Source: Neobacillus pocheonensis | GTDB taxonomy: Bacteria; Bacillota; Bacilli; Bacillales; Cytobacillaceae | NCBI GenBank assembly: GCA_023702235.1 | Contig: JAMQCR010000001.1 | Span: 744,001 to 808,000 of the forward strand | DNA length: 64,000 nt | Direction of reading: 5' to 3' | Shown here: in pieces, positions 49,211 to 59,726 of the stretch | Position numbering within the stretch: position 1 is the first letter of the stretch | How the letters are laid out: every line of letters begins with the position of its first letter | The notes under the pieces: generated by a model | Databases searched by the model: none | Told to the model about the DNA's origin: nothing | The model's input: only the letters and a program-made list of their open reading frames with translations | Translations under genes and position numbers: made by a program

Positions 49211-50753
49211 CATCTATGAAAAAATAAATGAATTATATGATAAACGCAGGGAAGTCGAACTCGGCGGCGGTGACGAGAAAATTGAAAAACAGCATGAAAA
49301 AGGAAAGTTAACAGCAAGAGAAAGAATTGATTTATTAGTTGATAAAGGGTCATTTATTGAATTAAATCCGTTCATCGAGCACCGGACTAACGACTTTGGT
49401 CTTGATGAACAAAAAGGGCCTGGTGACGGGGTTGTCACGGGCTATGGGAAAGTAAATGGACGTCCGATTTATTTATTTTCACAGGATTTTACCGTTTTCG
49501 GCGGCGCGTTAGGGGAGATGCATGCGAAAAAAATTGCCAATGTGATGGATTTAGCTGCTAAAAACGGGGCACCGTTTGTAGGATTGAACGATTCTGGCGG
49601 TGCAAGGATTCAAGAAGGTGTTGTCTCATTAGATGGCTATGGACATATTTTTTACCGAAATGCCATTTATTCGGGTGTGATTCCACAAATATCCGTCATA
49701 TTGGGCCCATGTGCAGGCGGGGCTGTTTATTCACCAGCGATTACGGATTTTGTTTTTATGGTGGAAAAAACTAGCCAGATGTTTATTACAGGTCCGAAAG
49801 TAATTGAAACGGTCACAGGAGAAAAAATTACTGCGGAAGATCTTGGTGGAGCAAATGTCCATAACACGATTAGCGGGAATGCTCATTTTCAATCGGAGAC
49901 GGAAGCAGAGGCCTTACAACAAGTCCGTAGGCTATTAATCTATCTTCCACAAAATAATGAGGAAAAGCCACCAAGGCTAGAGGTCAAGGATGATGATGAT
50001 TATCGTCCTGAGCTAACAGAAGTGATTCCATTCGATGCCGTTCGCCCTTATGATGTTCGTAATGTTATCGACCAAGTAACAGATAAAGCTTCCTTTATGG
50101 AAATTCACAAGGATTTCGCTAGGAATATTGTGGTTGGCTTTGCGCGAATCAAAGGAGAATCAGTGGGTCTTGTCTGCAATCAACCTAAGGTGATGGCAGG
50201 TGGTTTGGATATTGACTCCTCCGATAAGGCTGCACGCTTCATTCGCTTATGCGATTCTTTTAATATCCCACTTATTACGTTCGAAGACGTAACTGGTTTT
50301 TTCCCTGGAGTTAAACAAGAACTGGGGGGAATCATCCGTCACGGTGCCAAGATCCTCTTTGCTTATTCAGAGGCAACAGTTCCGAAGCTGACGATTATTT
50401 TACGAAAAGCATACGGCGGTGCCTATGTAGCCTTAAATAGTAAATCGATTGGTGCAGACCTTGTCTTTGCTTGGCCAAATGCAGAAATCGCCGTTATGGG
50501 TCCCCAAGGTGCGGCAAATATTATTTTTGCCAAGGAAATTCAAAATAGCGACAATCCTGAAATGTTGAGACAGCAGAAAATTGAAGAATATCGTGATAAA
50601 TTTGCCAATCCCTACGTAGCTGCAAGCAGAGGAATGGTCGATGATGTCATTGATCCAAGAGAAACGAGAATAAAAATTATTCAAGCCTTAGAAATGCTGC
50701 GAAATAAAAAAGAGTCGAGACCTTATAAAAAACACGGAAATATCCCACTTTAA
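49203..50753 (+). CDS. yqjD: Acyl-CoA (propionyl-CoA) carboxylase, carboxyltransferase subunit
   Basis: Transfers carboxyl from biotin to propionyl-CoA (YqjD/PccB/MmdA family). 516 aa; GKLTARERIDLLVDKGSFIE, GGARIQEG, GPCAGGAVYSPA, and C-terminal PKLTIILRKAYGGAYVA. ATG at 49203 behind AAGAAGGGG. The biotin carboxylase and biotin carrier are not next to it. Confidence 0.92.
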   Translation: MSDIYEKINELYDKRREVELGGGDEKIEKQHEKGKLTARERIDLLVDKGSFIELNPFIEHRTNDFGLDEQKGPGDGVVTGYGKVNGRPIYLFSQDFTVFGGALGEMHAKKIANVMDLAAKNGAPFVGLNDSGGARIQEGVVSLDGYGHIFYRNAIYSGVIPQISVILGPCAGGAVYSPAITDFVFMVEKTSQMFITGPKVIETVTGEKITAEDLGGANVHNTISGNAHFQSETEAEALQQVRRLLIYLPQNNEEKPPRLEVKDDDDYRPELTEVIPFDAVRPYDVRNVIDQVTDKASFMEIHKDFARNIVVGFARIKGESVGLVCNQPKVMAGGLDIDSSDKAARFIRLCDSFNIPLITFEDVTGFFPGVKQELGGIIRHGAKILFAYSEATVPKLTIILRKAYGGAYVALNSKSIGADLVFAWPNAEIAVMGPQGAANIIFAKEIQNSDNPEMLRQQKIEEYRDKFANPYVAASRGMVDDVIDPRETRIKIIQALEMLRNKKESRPYKKHGNIPL

Positions 50754-50873
50754 CTTCCAATCTTTCTTCCCCTAGAATTGAGAGAGGCTAAAGATATCTT
50801 TCATTTGATGATAGGAAGGGGAAAAGGTATACTGAAATAGTGAGTACAGTACATATTATGGAGGTCGGGCAAG

Positions 50874-51995
50874 ATGATTAATCAGGAACGTCTTTTGAAT
50901 GAATTTTTGGAACTAGTACAAATTGATTCGGAAACTAAATATGAAACAGAAATTGCAAAAGTGTTAAAGCAAAAGTTTACTGATTTAGGTCTTGATGTTT
51001 TCGAAGACGATACGATTGCCCAAACTGGCCATGGGGCAGGGAACTTAGTCTGCACGCTTGCGGCAACGAAAGATGGGATAGATCCAATTTATTTTACTTG
51101 CCATATGGATACAGTTGTACCAGGTAAAGGCGTAAAGCCATCCATTAAGGACGGATATGTGGTTACCGATGGTACGACGATCTTAGGTGCCGATGACAAA
51201 GCAGGATTAGCTGTAATGTTTGAAACAATCCGCGTGTTAAAAGAGCAAAATATTGAGCACGGATTGATCCAATTTGTGATCACGGTGGGGGAAGAATCTG
51301 GTCTTGTAGGTGCCAAAGCTCTCGATTCATCGTTGATGAAGGCAAAATTCGGTTATGCACTTGATAGTGATGGTTTAGTTGGTAACATTGTTGTAGCTGC
51401 CCCTACACAAGCAAAAGTGAAGGCTGTGATTTACGGAAAAACAGCTCATGCTGGTGTAGCTCCTGAAAAAGGTGTTTCGGCGATTACGATTGCTGCTAAA
51501 TCCATTGCAAGAATGCCGTTAGGCAGAATTGATGAAGAAACAACGGCTAACATTGGCCGCTTTGAAGGTGGAACACAAACCAATATCGTTTGTGACCGCG
51601 TTGATATTTTAGCTGAGGCTCGTTCCCTAATTCCTGAAAAAATGCAAGTTCAGGTTCAAAAAATGAAGGAAGCATTTGAAACGGTCGCCAAAGAAATGGG
51701 TGGAAAAGCGGAAGTCAATGTTGAAGTTATGTATCCTGGATTTAAATTTGGCGAAGGTGATCTTGTTGTTGAACTTGCTCGTAGGGCGGCAGCTAAAATT
51801 GGCCGCAGCTGTGAATTACAGCATAGTGGCGGTGGCAGCGATGCTAACGTATTTGCTGGCTTTGACATTCCAACCGTAAACCTTGCTGTTGGTTATGAAG
51901 ACATTCATACAACAAATGAGCGGATGCCGATTGAAGAATTAAACAAGCTTGCGGAAATGACTGTTGCCATCATCAACGAAGTGACAAATCAATAG
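50874..51995 (+). CDS. yqjE: M20-family peptidase (YqjE, PepT-like)
   Basis: Zinc aminopeptidase-like. FTCHMDTVVPG (metal His/Asp), GADDKAGLA (bridging Asp), GEESGLVGA (catalytic Glu), and YEDIHTTNERM (metal His). 373 aa, intact. Physiological substrate unknown. Confidence 0.92.
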   Translation: MINQERLLNEFLELVQIDSETKYETEIAKVLKQKFTDLGLDVFEDDTIAQTGHGAGNLVCTLAATKDGIDPIYFTCHMDTVVPGKGVKPSIKDGYVVTDGTTILGADDKAGLAVMFETIRVLKEQNIEHGLIQFVITVGEESGLVGAKALDSSLMKAKFGYALDSDGLVGNIVVAAPTQAKVKAVIYGKTAHAGVAPEKGVSAITIAAKSIARMPLGRIDEETTANIGRFEGGTQTNIVCDRVDILAEARSLIPEKMQVQVQKMKEAFETVAKEMGGKAEVNVEVMYPGFKFGEGDLVVELARRAAAKIGRSCELQHSGGGSDANVFAGFDIPTVNLAVGYEDIHTTNERMPIEELNKLAEMTVAIINEVTNQ

Positions 51996-52069
51996 CGATA
52001 AGAGAAGGGGAGCCATTGGTTCTCCTTTTTGTTATACTTAAGGAAGAAATGATTTAAGGATGATTTTGC

Positions 52070-53344
52070 ATGAAGGAAATGTATCCGAAAAACGGAAGAG
52101 TCATTTTACATGTTGATATGAATAGTTTTTATGCCTCGGTTGAAATGGCCTATGACCCTACATTAAAAGGCAAACCATTAGCGATAGCGGGTAATGTTGA
52201 GGAGAGAAGAGGGATCATTGTTACCTGCAGCTATGAAGCGAGAAAATTTGGTGTAAAAACAACGATGCCGCTTTGGGAAGCGAAGAAACTATGTCCGCAG
52301 TTAATTGTAAAATCGCCAAACTTTGATCGCTATCGGTCGGCGTCCATGGGCATGTTTGAAATTTTAAGACAGTTTACAGAGCAGGTTGAGCCAGTTTCGA
52401 TTGATGAAGGTTATGTAGATATTTCTGAATGCCACGAGTTTGGCAGTCCAATCGAAATAGCGAAAAGTATCCAAAAAAGAATTATGGCTACTCTTGATTT
52501 GCCTTGCAGCATCGGGATAGCCCCGAATAAATTTTTAGCAAAAATGGCATCGGATATGAAAAAACCGATGGGGATTACCATCCTTCGCAAGCGTGATGTC
52601 CCTATTGTACTTTGGCCGTTAAATACCAACGAGATGCACGGGATCGGAAAAAAGACAGCTGAAAAGCTAACAACAATTGGGATAAACACCATCGGTGAAC
52701 TAGCTAGAGGAAATGAGATTCAACTTAAAGCCTTGCTTGGTATAAATGGGACTCGTATAAAGGAGAGGGCAAACGGCATTGATAACAGGCTGGTTGACCC
52801 AGAATCGGTAACGGATTTTAAAAGTATTGGCAATTCGACCACACTTCCAAAGGATGCCACCAATCAGCAAGAACTATTCCGTGTATTGGAATCGTTAGCT
52901 GAAACGGTTTCAGTTAGACTAAAACGAAAAAATGTCCTGGCATCCACAATAGGAATTACCATTCGCTTTAAGGATCGAAAAACGATTACAAGAAGTAAAA
53001 AGCTTGCCAATCCGATTAATCATAAAGATGACATTACTATGGTTGCAAAGCAGCTTCTTCTTAAAAATTGGAATGGGGATGCCGTCCGGTTGTTAGGGAT
53101 TACAGGCTATGATTTAGTCGAGCATGATTTAGCCTATAAACAGCTGGATTTGTTTTCATATGAAAAAGATGCTAAAAAAGAACCCTTGCTGAAGACCCTT
53201 TCCACTCTCCGAGAAAAATATGGGGAAAATATCATTGAAAATGCGGGTACGCATAAAGGTGATCCAGATCACAATGTAGGGACGGAGACTAGCTTCAATA
53301 AAGATTTTCTTCGCTCCTTTATGAATAGTAATAAGGAAGAATAA
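52070..53344 (+). CDS. dinB: DNA polymerase IV (YqjH)
   Basis: Y-family translesion polymerase. HVDMNSFYASVE, SIDEGYVDIS (catalytic acidics), little-finger region LKRKNVLASTIGITIRFKD, and a C-terminal clamp-binding-type QLDLFSYE. 424 aa, intact. No LexA box is evident upstream, in contrast to the yqjW homologue at 61927. Confidence 0.94.
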   Translation: MKEMYPKNGRVILHVDMNSFYASVEMAYDPTLKGKPLAIAGNVEERRGIIVTCSYEARKFGVKTTMPLWEAKKLCPQLIVKSPNFDRYRSASMGMFEILRQFTEQVEPVSIDEGYVDISECHEFGSPIEIAKSIQKRIMATLDLPCSIGIAPNKFLAKMASDMKKPMGITILRKRDVPIVLWPLNTNEMHGIGKKTAEKLTTIGINTIGELARGNEIQLKALLGINGTRIKERANGIDNRLVDPESVTDFKSIGNSTTLPKDATNQQELFRVLESLAETVSVRLKRKNVLASTIGITIRFKDRKTITRSKKLANPINHKDDITMVAKQLLLKNWNGDAVRLLGITGYDLVEHDLAYKQLDLFSYEKDAKKEPLLKTLSTLREKYGENIIENAGTHKGDPDHNVGTETSFNKDFLRSFMNSNKEE

Positions 53345-53381
53345 AAAAGCTCCTCTTTGCCTTAACAAAGTGGAGCTTTTC
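53345..53381. terminator. Terminator between convergent dinB and zwf
   Basis: AAAAGCTCCTCTTTG and CAAAGTGGAGCTTTT form the stem; A and T runs on both sides. Confidence 0.85.
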
Positions 53382-53413
53382 ATATCATTTACAAATATCA
53401 ACTTCCAAATCTG

Positions 53414-54886
53414 TTACAGGCCACCAGAAGTACCCATCCTTTTCCAAAAGTTCATCTGCTTCTTTCGCCCCATTGTTCCTGATTGGTAGTTTGGAAAGCT
53501 ATCTGCAGCTTTTGTTTTTTGCCAAACTTCAGAAATTTTATCTACAAAGTTCCAGGAATAAGCAACTTCGTCCCAATGAGTGAAATTCGTTGCATCACCA
53601 TGCATGCAGTCGTATAGAAGCTTTTCATAACCTTCAGGGGTGTTCATTGCATGGATACCTGTATTGGCAAAGCTTAGTTTAACCTCTTGTGCGTCCAAGT
53701 GTCCCCCAGCTTTTTTGGCATTTAGATGAAGGGTAATTCCTTCTTCTGGTTGGATATGAATAACCAGTAGGTTTGGATTCAACTCTTTTTCTGTTTGGTA
53801 GTATAAATTCATTGGAATATCTTTAAATTGAACAACAATTTTCGTCGATTTTGTAGTCATTCGCTTACCAGTTCGAATATAGAAAGGAACTCCTGCCCAA
53901 CGGAAATTATCAATCATTATTTTTCCCGCGACAAATGTTTCCGTATTAGACTCTTTATCTACCATCTGTTCATCGCGATACTTTGGAACCTGCTGATCTG
54001 CAATAGTACCTTTACCATATTGTCCACGAACAAAGTAATCATTCACCTGTTCTCCTTCAACGGTTCGTAATGCTCGAAAAACCCGTACTTTTTCGGAACG
54101 AATTTCATCAGTGGTTAACTTGATTGGGGGCTCCATCGCAAGCAATGCGACCATTTGCATCATATGGTTTTGCAGCATATCTCGTAAAGCTCCACTCGAT
54201 TCGTAATAACGCCCGCGTTCTTCTACCCCAAGGGTTTCGCTAGAAGTTATCTGGATATTAGAGATGTAGCGGTTATTCCATAAGGGTTCGAAGATGGCAT
54301 TTGCAAACCGTATTACTTCAATGTTTCGAACCATTTCTTTACCCAAATAATGATCGATACGATAAACTTCATTTTCAGTGAATGCCGTTCTTATTTGTTT
54401 ATTTAATTCTTTTGCAGATTCTAAGTCATGTCCGAATGGCTTTTCAATGACTAAACGTTTATATCCTTTTACATCTGTTAACCCGTCAGATTTTAAATGT
54501 AGAGCGATAGGGCCAAAAAATTCGGGTGCCATTGCGAGATAAAAAATGCGATTCCCTTCAAGTTTATAATGATCATCAATCTGATCAGCTAATTTTTTTA
54601 ACGATACGTATGAACTTGAATCAGCCACATCATGCGAATGGTAGGAAAAATGTGAAATGAATTCGTCGATATATTCATCTCTTTTTAATGCTGTTAAAAC
54701 GGAGTCTTTCACAGATTGTTGAAACTCTTCGGTTGAAAGTGATCTTCTTGCAACACCTATTACAGCAAACTGTTTGGTCAATCTCCCTTTTTCAAATAAC
54801 CGGTAAAGAGAAGGAAACAACTTTCGTTTTGCTAAATCTCCTGTTGCCCCAAATATCATGATTAATGAAGACATGCTTTGTTCCAT
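53414..54886 (-). CDS. zwf: Glucose-6-phosphate 1-dehydrogenase
   Basis: First step of the oxidative pentose phosphate pathway. 490 aa; IFGATGDLAKRKLFPS (NADP site), catalytic RIDHYLGKE, and FYIRTGKRM. Intact, ATG at 54886 after AGAGGTC. Confidence 0.96.
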   Translation of the reverse strand: MEQSMSSLIMIFGATGDLAKRKLFPSLYRLFEKGRLTKQFAVIGVARRSLSTEEFQQSVKDSVLTALKRDEYIDEFISHFSYHSHDVADSSSYVSLKKLADQIDDHYKLEGNRIFYLAMAPEFFGPIALHLKSDGLTDVKGYKRLVIEKPFGHDLESAKELNKQIRTAFTENEVYRIDHYLGKEMVRNIEVIRFANAIFEPLWNNRYISNIQITSSETLGVEERGRYYESSGALRDMLQNHMMQMVALLAMEPPIKLTTDEIRSEKVRVFRALRTVEGEQVNDYFVRGQYGKGTIADQQVPKYRDEQMVDKESNTETFVAGKIMIDNFRWAGVPFYIRTGKRMTTKSTKIVVQFKDIPMNLYYQTEKELNPNLLVIHIQPEEGITLHLNAKKAGGHLDAQEVKLSFANTGIHAMNTPEGYEKLLYDCMHGDATNFTHWDEVAYSWNFVDKISEVWQKTKAADSFPNYQSGTMGRKKQMNFWKRMGTSGGL

Positions 54887-55115
54887 CTTATAGACCTCTT
54901 TTCTTGTACCTTTTGCTTATGTACTTGTGAAAAACCTCGCATACTCTTAACATTTATTAAATTTTATCGGTTTCCTTTAGAATTCGCAAATATAATGCAA
55001 TGCATGTATCGAAAAATAGCATCTCCCTAAAAAGAAAAATCAACCCGAAAGCAAACTAATTTTATTTATGATATAGTAATGAATATCTATTGAACGGTGA
55101 AGAGAGGTATATCTT

Positions 55116-56039
55116 GTGGATATTTTTTTCTTAGGAACAGGTGCCGGGATGCCGGCTAAACTTCGCAATGTCACATCAATTGCGTTGAAATTGTTGGAGG
55201 AGCGAGGGGCGGTCTGGTTATTCGATGCAGGGGAGGCAACACAGCATCAAATTTTACATACGTCGATAAGACCGAGGCGGATTGAAAAAATTTTTATTAC
55301 TCATCTTCATGGTGACCATATTTATGGATTACCTGGTCTATTATCAAGTCGTTCGTTTCAAGGCGGAGAGTCTGAAGTCACGGTATATGGGAAAAGGGAA
55401 TTAAGGAATATATTAATGTCAGCCTTTCAATCAGCCAAACGTATTTAAAATACCCTTTACATATCATTGAAATCGAGGAAGGAATTATTTTTGAGGATGA
55501 ACAGTTTGTGGTCGAATCGCTTCCTTTAGACCATGGTATTCTATCCTACGGATATCGGATGGTAGAGAAGGACCGGGCCGGGGACACTCCTTGCTGATAA
55601 GCTTATTGAAGCGGGGATTCGACCAGGTCCGATTTTTAAAAAGATAAAAAACGGAGAATCGGTTACACTTGAAGATGGTAGGACTATAGAGCCATCGCAT
55701 TTTCTAGGACCTGTACAAAAGGGGAGAATCGTCACTATTCTCGGTGATACTAGATCCTGTGAAAATGCCCTTTACCTGGCGGAAAATGCAGATTTATTAG
55801 TTCATGAGGCAACTTTTTCAAAAGGGGAAGAAAAGCTCGCCTATGATTATTTTCACTCAACGACACATCAGGCTGCTGAAATAGCAAAACAAGCTAATTG
55901 TAAACAACTTTGTCTGACCCATATTAGCTCCCGTTACGATCGGAATGCTTGGAGAGAATTAGTGGATGAAGCGAAAGAAGTATTTTCGAATACGGAAATC
56001 GCTGAGGACTTTAAAGAGATTACCATTCCGTTAAAATGA
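55116..56039 (+). CDS. rnz: Ribonuclease Z, two frameshifts
   Basis: tRNA 3' processing endonuclease. [15 protein letters not shown], metal motif [24 protein letters not shown], and HISSRYD. Breaks near 55401 (one A missing restores [16 protein letters not shown]) and 55576 (one extra G; restores [15 protein letters not shown]). GTG start at 55116. Confidence 0.93.
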
Positions 56040-56075
56040 AAAAGCACTTACCTTTTGCAGGTGAGTGCTTTTTTC
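56040..56075. terminator. Bidirectional terminator between rnz and namA
   Basis: AAAAAGCACTTACCT / AGGTGAGTGCTTTTTT. Confidence 0.88.
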
Positions 56076-56081
56076 AACTTT

Positions 56082-57104
56082 TTAAAAATTCCAGCCTCGT
56101 TCGTACTGCCTAGGTCCTTCGATTGCAACACCAAGCTCTTTTGCAGCTGTACGAGGCCAATAAGGGTCGCGCAGTAATTCACGGGCTAGGATGATAAGAT
56201 CGGCTCTTTCATTTTGCAAAATTTCTTCTGCGTGTTTTGGAGAAGTAATTAATCCTACCGCACCAGTTGGAATATCAGCACCATTCTTAATCGTTTCGGA
56301 GTATTTTACTTGATAGCCCGGGTAAGCATGAATACGTGCCGGTACGACAGCTCCAGAGCTGACATCGATTAAGTCAACGCCTTGTTCCTTCATCCATTTG
56401 CTGAACGGCACATAATCCTCCACTGTTAATCCTTCCTCGTGATAATCATTGGCGGAAACTCTTACAAACAGTGGGCCATCCCAAACCGTTTTAACGGCAT
56501 CAATGACTTCGCCAAGGAAGCGGTAACGGTTTTCAGCCGACCCTCCATATTCATCCGTTCTTTTATTGGAAAGAGGAGATAGGAATTCATTAATCAGATA
56601 TCCATGGGCACCGTGAAGTTCAATCACATCAAATCCAGCTTTTGCGACCCGTTCCGCCCCTTTTTTAAATGCCTCTATTGTTTCTTCGATATCCGTTTTT
56701 GTCATTTCTTTTGGTGTTTTCATTTTTTCATTGAATGCCAAGGCAGAAGGGGCGATGATTTCGCCTTCTAAAACAGCTTTTCTTCCTGCATGTGCAAGCT
56801 GGATTCCAATCTTAGCTCCGTGTTCTTTAACAAGCCCGACAAGTTCCTTGAATCCCTCGGCATGATCATCATTCCAGATTCCTAAATCCTGCGGCGAGAT
56901 CCTTCCTTGAGGTGTGACCGCAGTTGCTTCAACAATTATGAGTCCCACCTGTCCGACTGCTCTTGTTGTATAATGAGTACGGTGCCAATTCTGCAGGCTG
57001 CCATCTTCTGTGTGGCTTGAATACATGCACATTGGCGCCATCACGATTCTGTTTTTAAGCGTGATACCCTTTATTGTATAGGGAGAAAATAAATTTACTG
57101 ACAT
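56082..57104 (-). CDS. namA: NADPH dehydrogenase NamA (YqjM, old yellow enzyme family)
   Basis: FMN ene-reductase reducing activated double bonds. 340 aa; [46 protein letters not shown]. Intact, ATG after TAGGAGGG. Confidence 0.94.
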   Translation of the reverse strand: MSVNLFSPYTIKGITLKNRIVMAPMCMYSSHTEDGSLQNWHRTHYTTRAVGQVGLIIVEATAVTPQGRISPQDLGIWNDDHAEGFKELVGLVKEHGAKIGIQLAHAGRKAVLEGEIIAPSALAFNEKMKTPKEMTKTDIEETIEAFKKGAERVAKAGFDVIELHGAHGYLINEFLSPLSNKRTDEYGGSAENRYRFLGEVIDAVKTVWDGPLFVRVSANDYHEEGLTVEDYVPFSKWMKEQGVDLIDVSSGAVVPARIHAYPGYQVKYSETIKNGADIPTGAVGLITSPKHAEEILQNERADLIILARELLRDPYWPRTAAKELGVAIEGPRQYERGWNF

Positions 57105-57180
57105 TAATGAGCCCTCCTAGTCTATTTTCTAAACCTTTTCTAGTATAGCAAAAGGCCCCCATTTTATTGAAAAATCCTGC

Positions 57181-58320
57181 TTATTCTTTTTCTCTTAGCT
57201 CACTTAACCTGTAGGTTGTACCCCGCCAAACAATACCTCCGCGCTTAAAAGTTAGGATGCTTGCCCTTATTATCGAATAGATAAACAATAAAGCTGTGAT
57301 TGGAAAAACAAAAAACATGATAGGGGAGAATAGAGTCATTCTCTTGATGATCATTATATAAAGAAGCCCACTACCCAAAATATTCCCCAAACTCAATAGT
57401 GCGATTGTTTTATTTGTTGAAAAAACAGTCACAAAAGGGAGAACATGTGTAAGAAAGACCCCAAGGATGGCAAAAAGCACCATGCTGATTCGGTAATTTA
57501 ACCCTGCAAACGTATTTTTCTCAAGACCAATAAATGCCTCTTTCAAACTCGCATACCATTCCACTTCAATCAGTCTTAGCGCTGTAACAATTCTTTGCCG
57601 GTATCCAGCCCGTTTCATCCTCATCCCTAGCTGTAAGTCATCATCGGGCCGCATTTTTATTTTTTCGTGTGTCCCGAATGCTTCATAGGCATGTTTAGAG
57701 ATGAGGTTAAACGCGCCAATTCCCGTTCCGGTTTTGGACTTTGGGTTATTCGCTAGCCACGGGCGCTTGAAATAGGAAAATCCGAACAAGAAAAATGCGA
57801 CAAACGATTTCAACCAAAAATCCTTGGCATTTAAATTAGGTGCTGCTGTTAAATGGTCGAGATTCTTTCTATTAAAATAATGCAATGCTTTTGCGAAAGC
57901 TTCTTTCTCATATAATACATCTGCGTCAGTAAACAAAATCCATTTGCCCTTTGCTTGTAAACTGCCTGTATATAAGGCATGGTTTTTTCCAAGCCATCCT
58001 TCCGGCAAATCATTAATATGAATAACCTTTATTCTCTGATCTTCCTTTTTTAATTCATCCATAACATGGCCGGTTGTATCAGTTGAACGGTCATTCACGA
58101 GGATCCATTCTACATTTGTATAGGTTTGTTTTAGCTGACTATGGATACTGGCACTAATTTGCTTTTCTTCATTCCTTGCTGCAACGATAACCGACAGAAG
58201 CGGTCCTTTCCTCAAGGATTCTTCTGTTTCCAGAGCATCTAATTTCCTAAGGCCAAATAGGGCATCTACGAGAAAGAAAATCCAAACTAGAATACCTATC
58301 GTAAATAAAACGGTTAACAT
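57181..58320 (-). CDS. Membrane-linked family 2 glycosyltransferase
   Basis: 379 aa: an N-terminal membrane anchor, GT-A domain (SVIVAARNEEKQI, ILVNDRSTDTT, FTDADVLYEKEAF) with GWLGKNHAL, and three C-terminal membrane helices. Similar in layout to carotenoid glucosyltransferases (CruC/CrtQ-like), but the substrate is not determined. Confidence 0.8.
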   Translation of the reverse strand: MLTVLFTIGILVWIFFLVDALFGLRKLDALETEESLRKGPLLSVIVAARNEEKQISASIHSQLKQTYTNVEWILVNDRSTDTTGHVMDELKKEDQRIKVIHINDLPEGWLGKNHALYTGSLQAKGKWILFTDADVLYEKEAFAKALHYFNRKNLDHLTAAPNLNAKDFWLKSFVAFFLFGFSYFKRPWLANNPKSKTGTGIGAFNLISKHAYEAFGTHEKIKMRPDDDLQLGMRMKRAGYRQRIVTALRLIEVEWYASLKEAFIGLEKNTFAGLNYRISMVLFAILGVFLTHVLPFVTVFSTNKTIALLSLGNILGSGLLYIMIIKRMTLFSPIMFFVFPITALLFIYSIIRASILTFKRGGIVWRGTTYRLSELREKE

Positions 58321-58380
58321 GTCTTAACACTTCCCAGCCCTTTTTTTACAGTTTAAAGTAAAAAGAGCCGAACATCCAAT

Positions 58381-59223
58381 TTAGGAAGGCTGCTCTGCAG
58401 CAAGCTGTGAACATAATGCGTCTCCCATTTTTTTCGATTGGGCAGTTGCCGCTTTGATACAAGCAAGAAACGCTTCCTGAACGCCTTTTTCCTCTAGAAT
58501 CTTAATCCCTGCTTCGGTTGTGCCTCCAGGGCTTGTTACGTCTAGTCGCAATTGCTCTGATGTTTTTGTTGATTTTTTCACCATCTCTGCTGCCCCAATT
58601 AACGTTTGGACAATCAGTTCTTGTGCCATTTGCTTTTCAAGCCCTACCTCAACCGCGCTATTTTCCATTGCTTCGATCAGATAATAAATATAAGCTGGGC
58701 CACTTCCAGATAACCCCGTAACAGCATCAAGTTGTTCCTCCTCAACAAACGTGGTTAAACCAACGGTGCCGAAAAGTTTTTCCGTTTTCTTGATTTGGTC
58801 TTCAGAGACTCTGGTATTTACGGCAACCGCTGTAGCCGATTTTCCTACCGTTGCGGAAGTGTTTGGCATGGCTCTTACAATCGAGAGCGGTTTTTTCGCT
58901 AGTGTCTCGATCGCATACATTGATACACCTGCTAATACAGAAATCACGAGCATTTGCTCCGTTAAATGCTCGCGAATTTGATTGATTGCTGAAGCTGCAT
59001 CCTTTGGTTTCATCGCTAAGACCACGATGTCAGCTCCGTCAAACAGTTCATTTAAATCATAGGTGCTATTGACGCCGTATCGCCCATGGAGGTTGGATAA
59101 CCTTTCCTTATTACTATTGTTAGTAATCCAAATATTTTTCTTATCAATTAAATCATTTTCAACGATTCCTGAAATAAATGCTTCAGCCATTGAACCTGCG
59201 CCAACAATTGCTATTTTGTTCAT
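58381..59223 (-). CDS. proI: Pyrroline-5-carboxylate reductase ProI
   Basis: Last step of proline synthesis. Rossmann start KIAIVGAGSMAEAFISG, VLAMKP, RAMPNTSATVGKSA, and C-terminal TSPGGTTEAGIKILEEKGV. ATG at 59223 with AAAGGAGGAG; an upstream open stretch lies in the T-box terminator and is excluded. Controlled by the T-box at 59265-59530. Confidence 0.95.
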   Translation of the reverse strand: MNKIAIVGAGSMAEAFISGIVENDLIDKKNIWITNNSNKERLSNLHGRYGVNSTYDLNELFDGADIVVLAMKPKDAASAINQIREHLTEQMLVISVLAGVSMYAIETLAKKPLSIVRAMPNTSATVGKSATAVAVNTRVSEDQIKKTEKLFGTVGLTTFVEEEQLDAVTGLSGSGPAYIYYLIEAMENSAVEVGLEKQMAQELIVQTLIGAAEMVKKSTKTSEQLRLDVTSPGGTTEAGIKILEEKGVQEAFLACIKAATAQSKKMGDALCSQLAAEQPS

Positions 59224-59264
59224 GAAAACTCCTCCTTTTAGTTTTATAATAAACGCTTTTAAAT

Positions 59265-59530
59265 ACAAAAAGACCCTTCATCCATAAAGGACGAAAGGTC
59301 TATCTTCCGCGGTACCACCTTCATTTACCCCAATTAAAAAACAATTTTAAAAAGGGTTCACTCAACTCCGATAACGCCGGATTACGTTAGGTTTTCCTAA
59401 GTGCTCATAAGGTAGGTTCAATGATCAAGAGGGCGGTGAAGCCTTTCAGCCTTTGGACTTCACTCTCTTTCACCATTTCTCATTTACTGGCTTTACTCAT
59501 CGCTTTTTAACGAATCAAATTTTACTAGTG
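59265..59530 (-). ncRNA. T-box leader of proI, probable proline specifier
   Basis: Minus strand carries the T-box GGTGGTACCGCGG (59307-59319) and a terminator AGACCTTTCGTCC / GGATGAAGGGTCT plus T run. In the Stem I region GAACCTACC offers the specifier CCT (59414-59416), matching a proline gene. Uncharged tRNA-Pro would promote antitermination. Confidence 0.9.
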
Positions 59531-59726
59531 ATTATGCTTGAAAAACAGCCTGTCTGTCAAGAAATAAATTTGCTGAATTTTTTTATTTTTTCCAAAAAAT
59601 TATGCAAAAATAATGACAATTGGCTAAACAATCAGTACACTTTATTTTATATATTAATTGACACATAATTTTTACATACATGGAATTAATTATCTTTATA
59701 TAACAATAACGTTAGGGGATTTTTTT

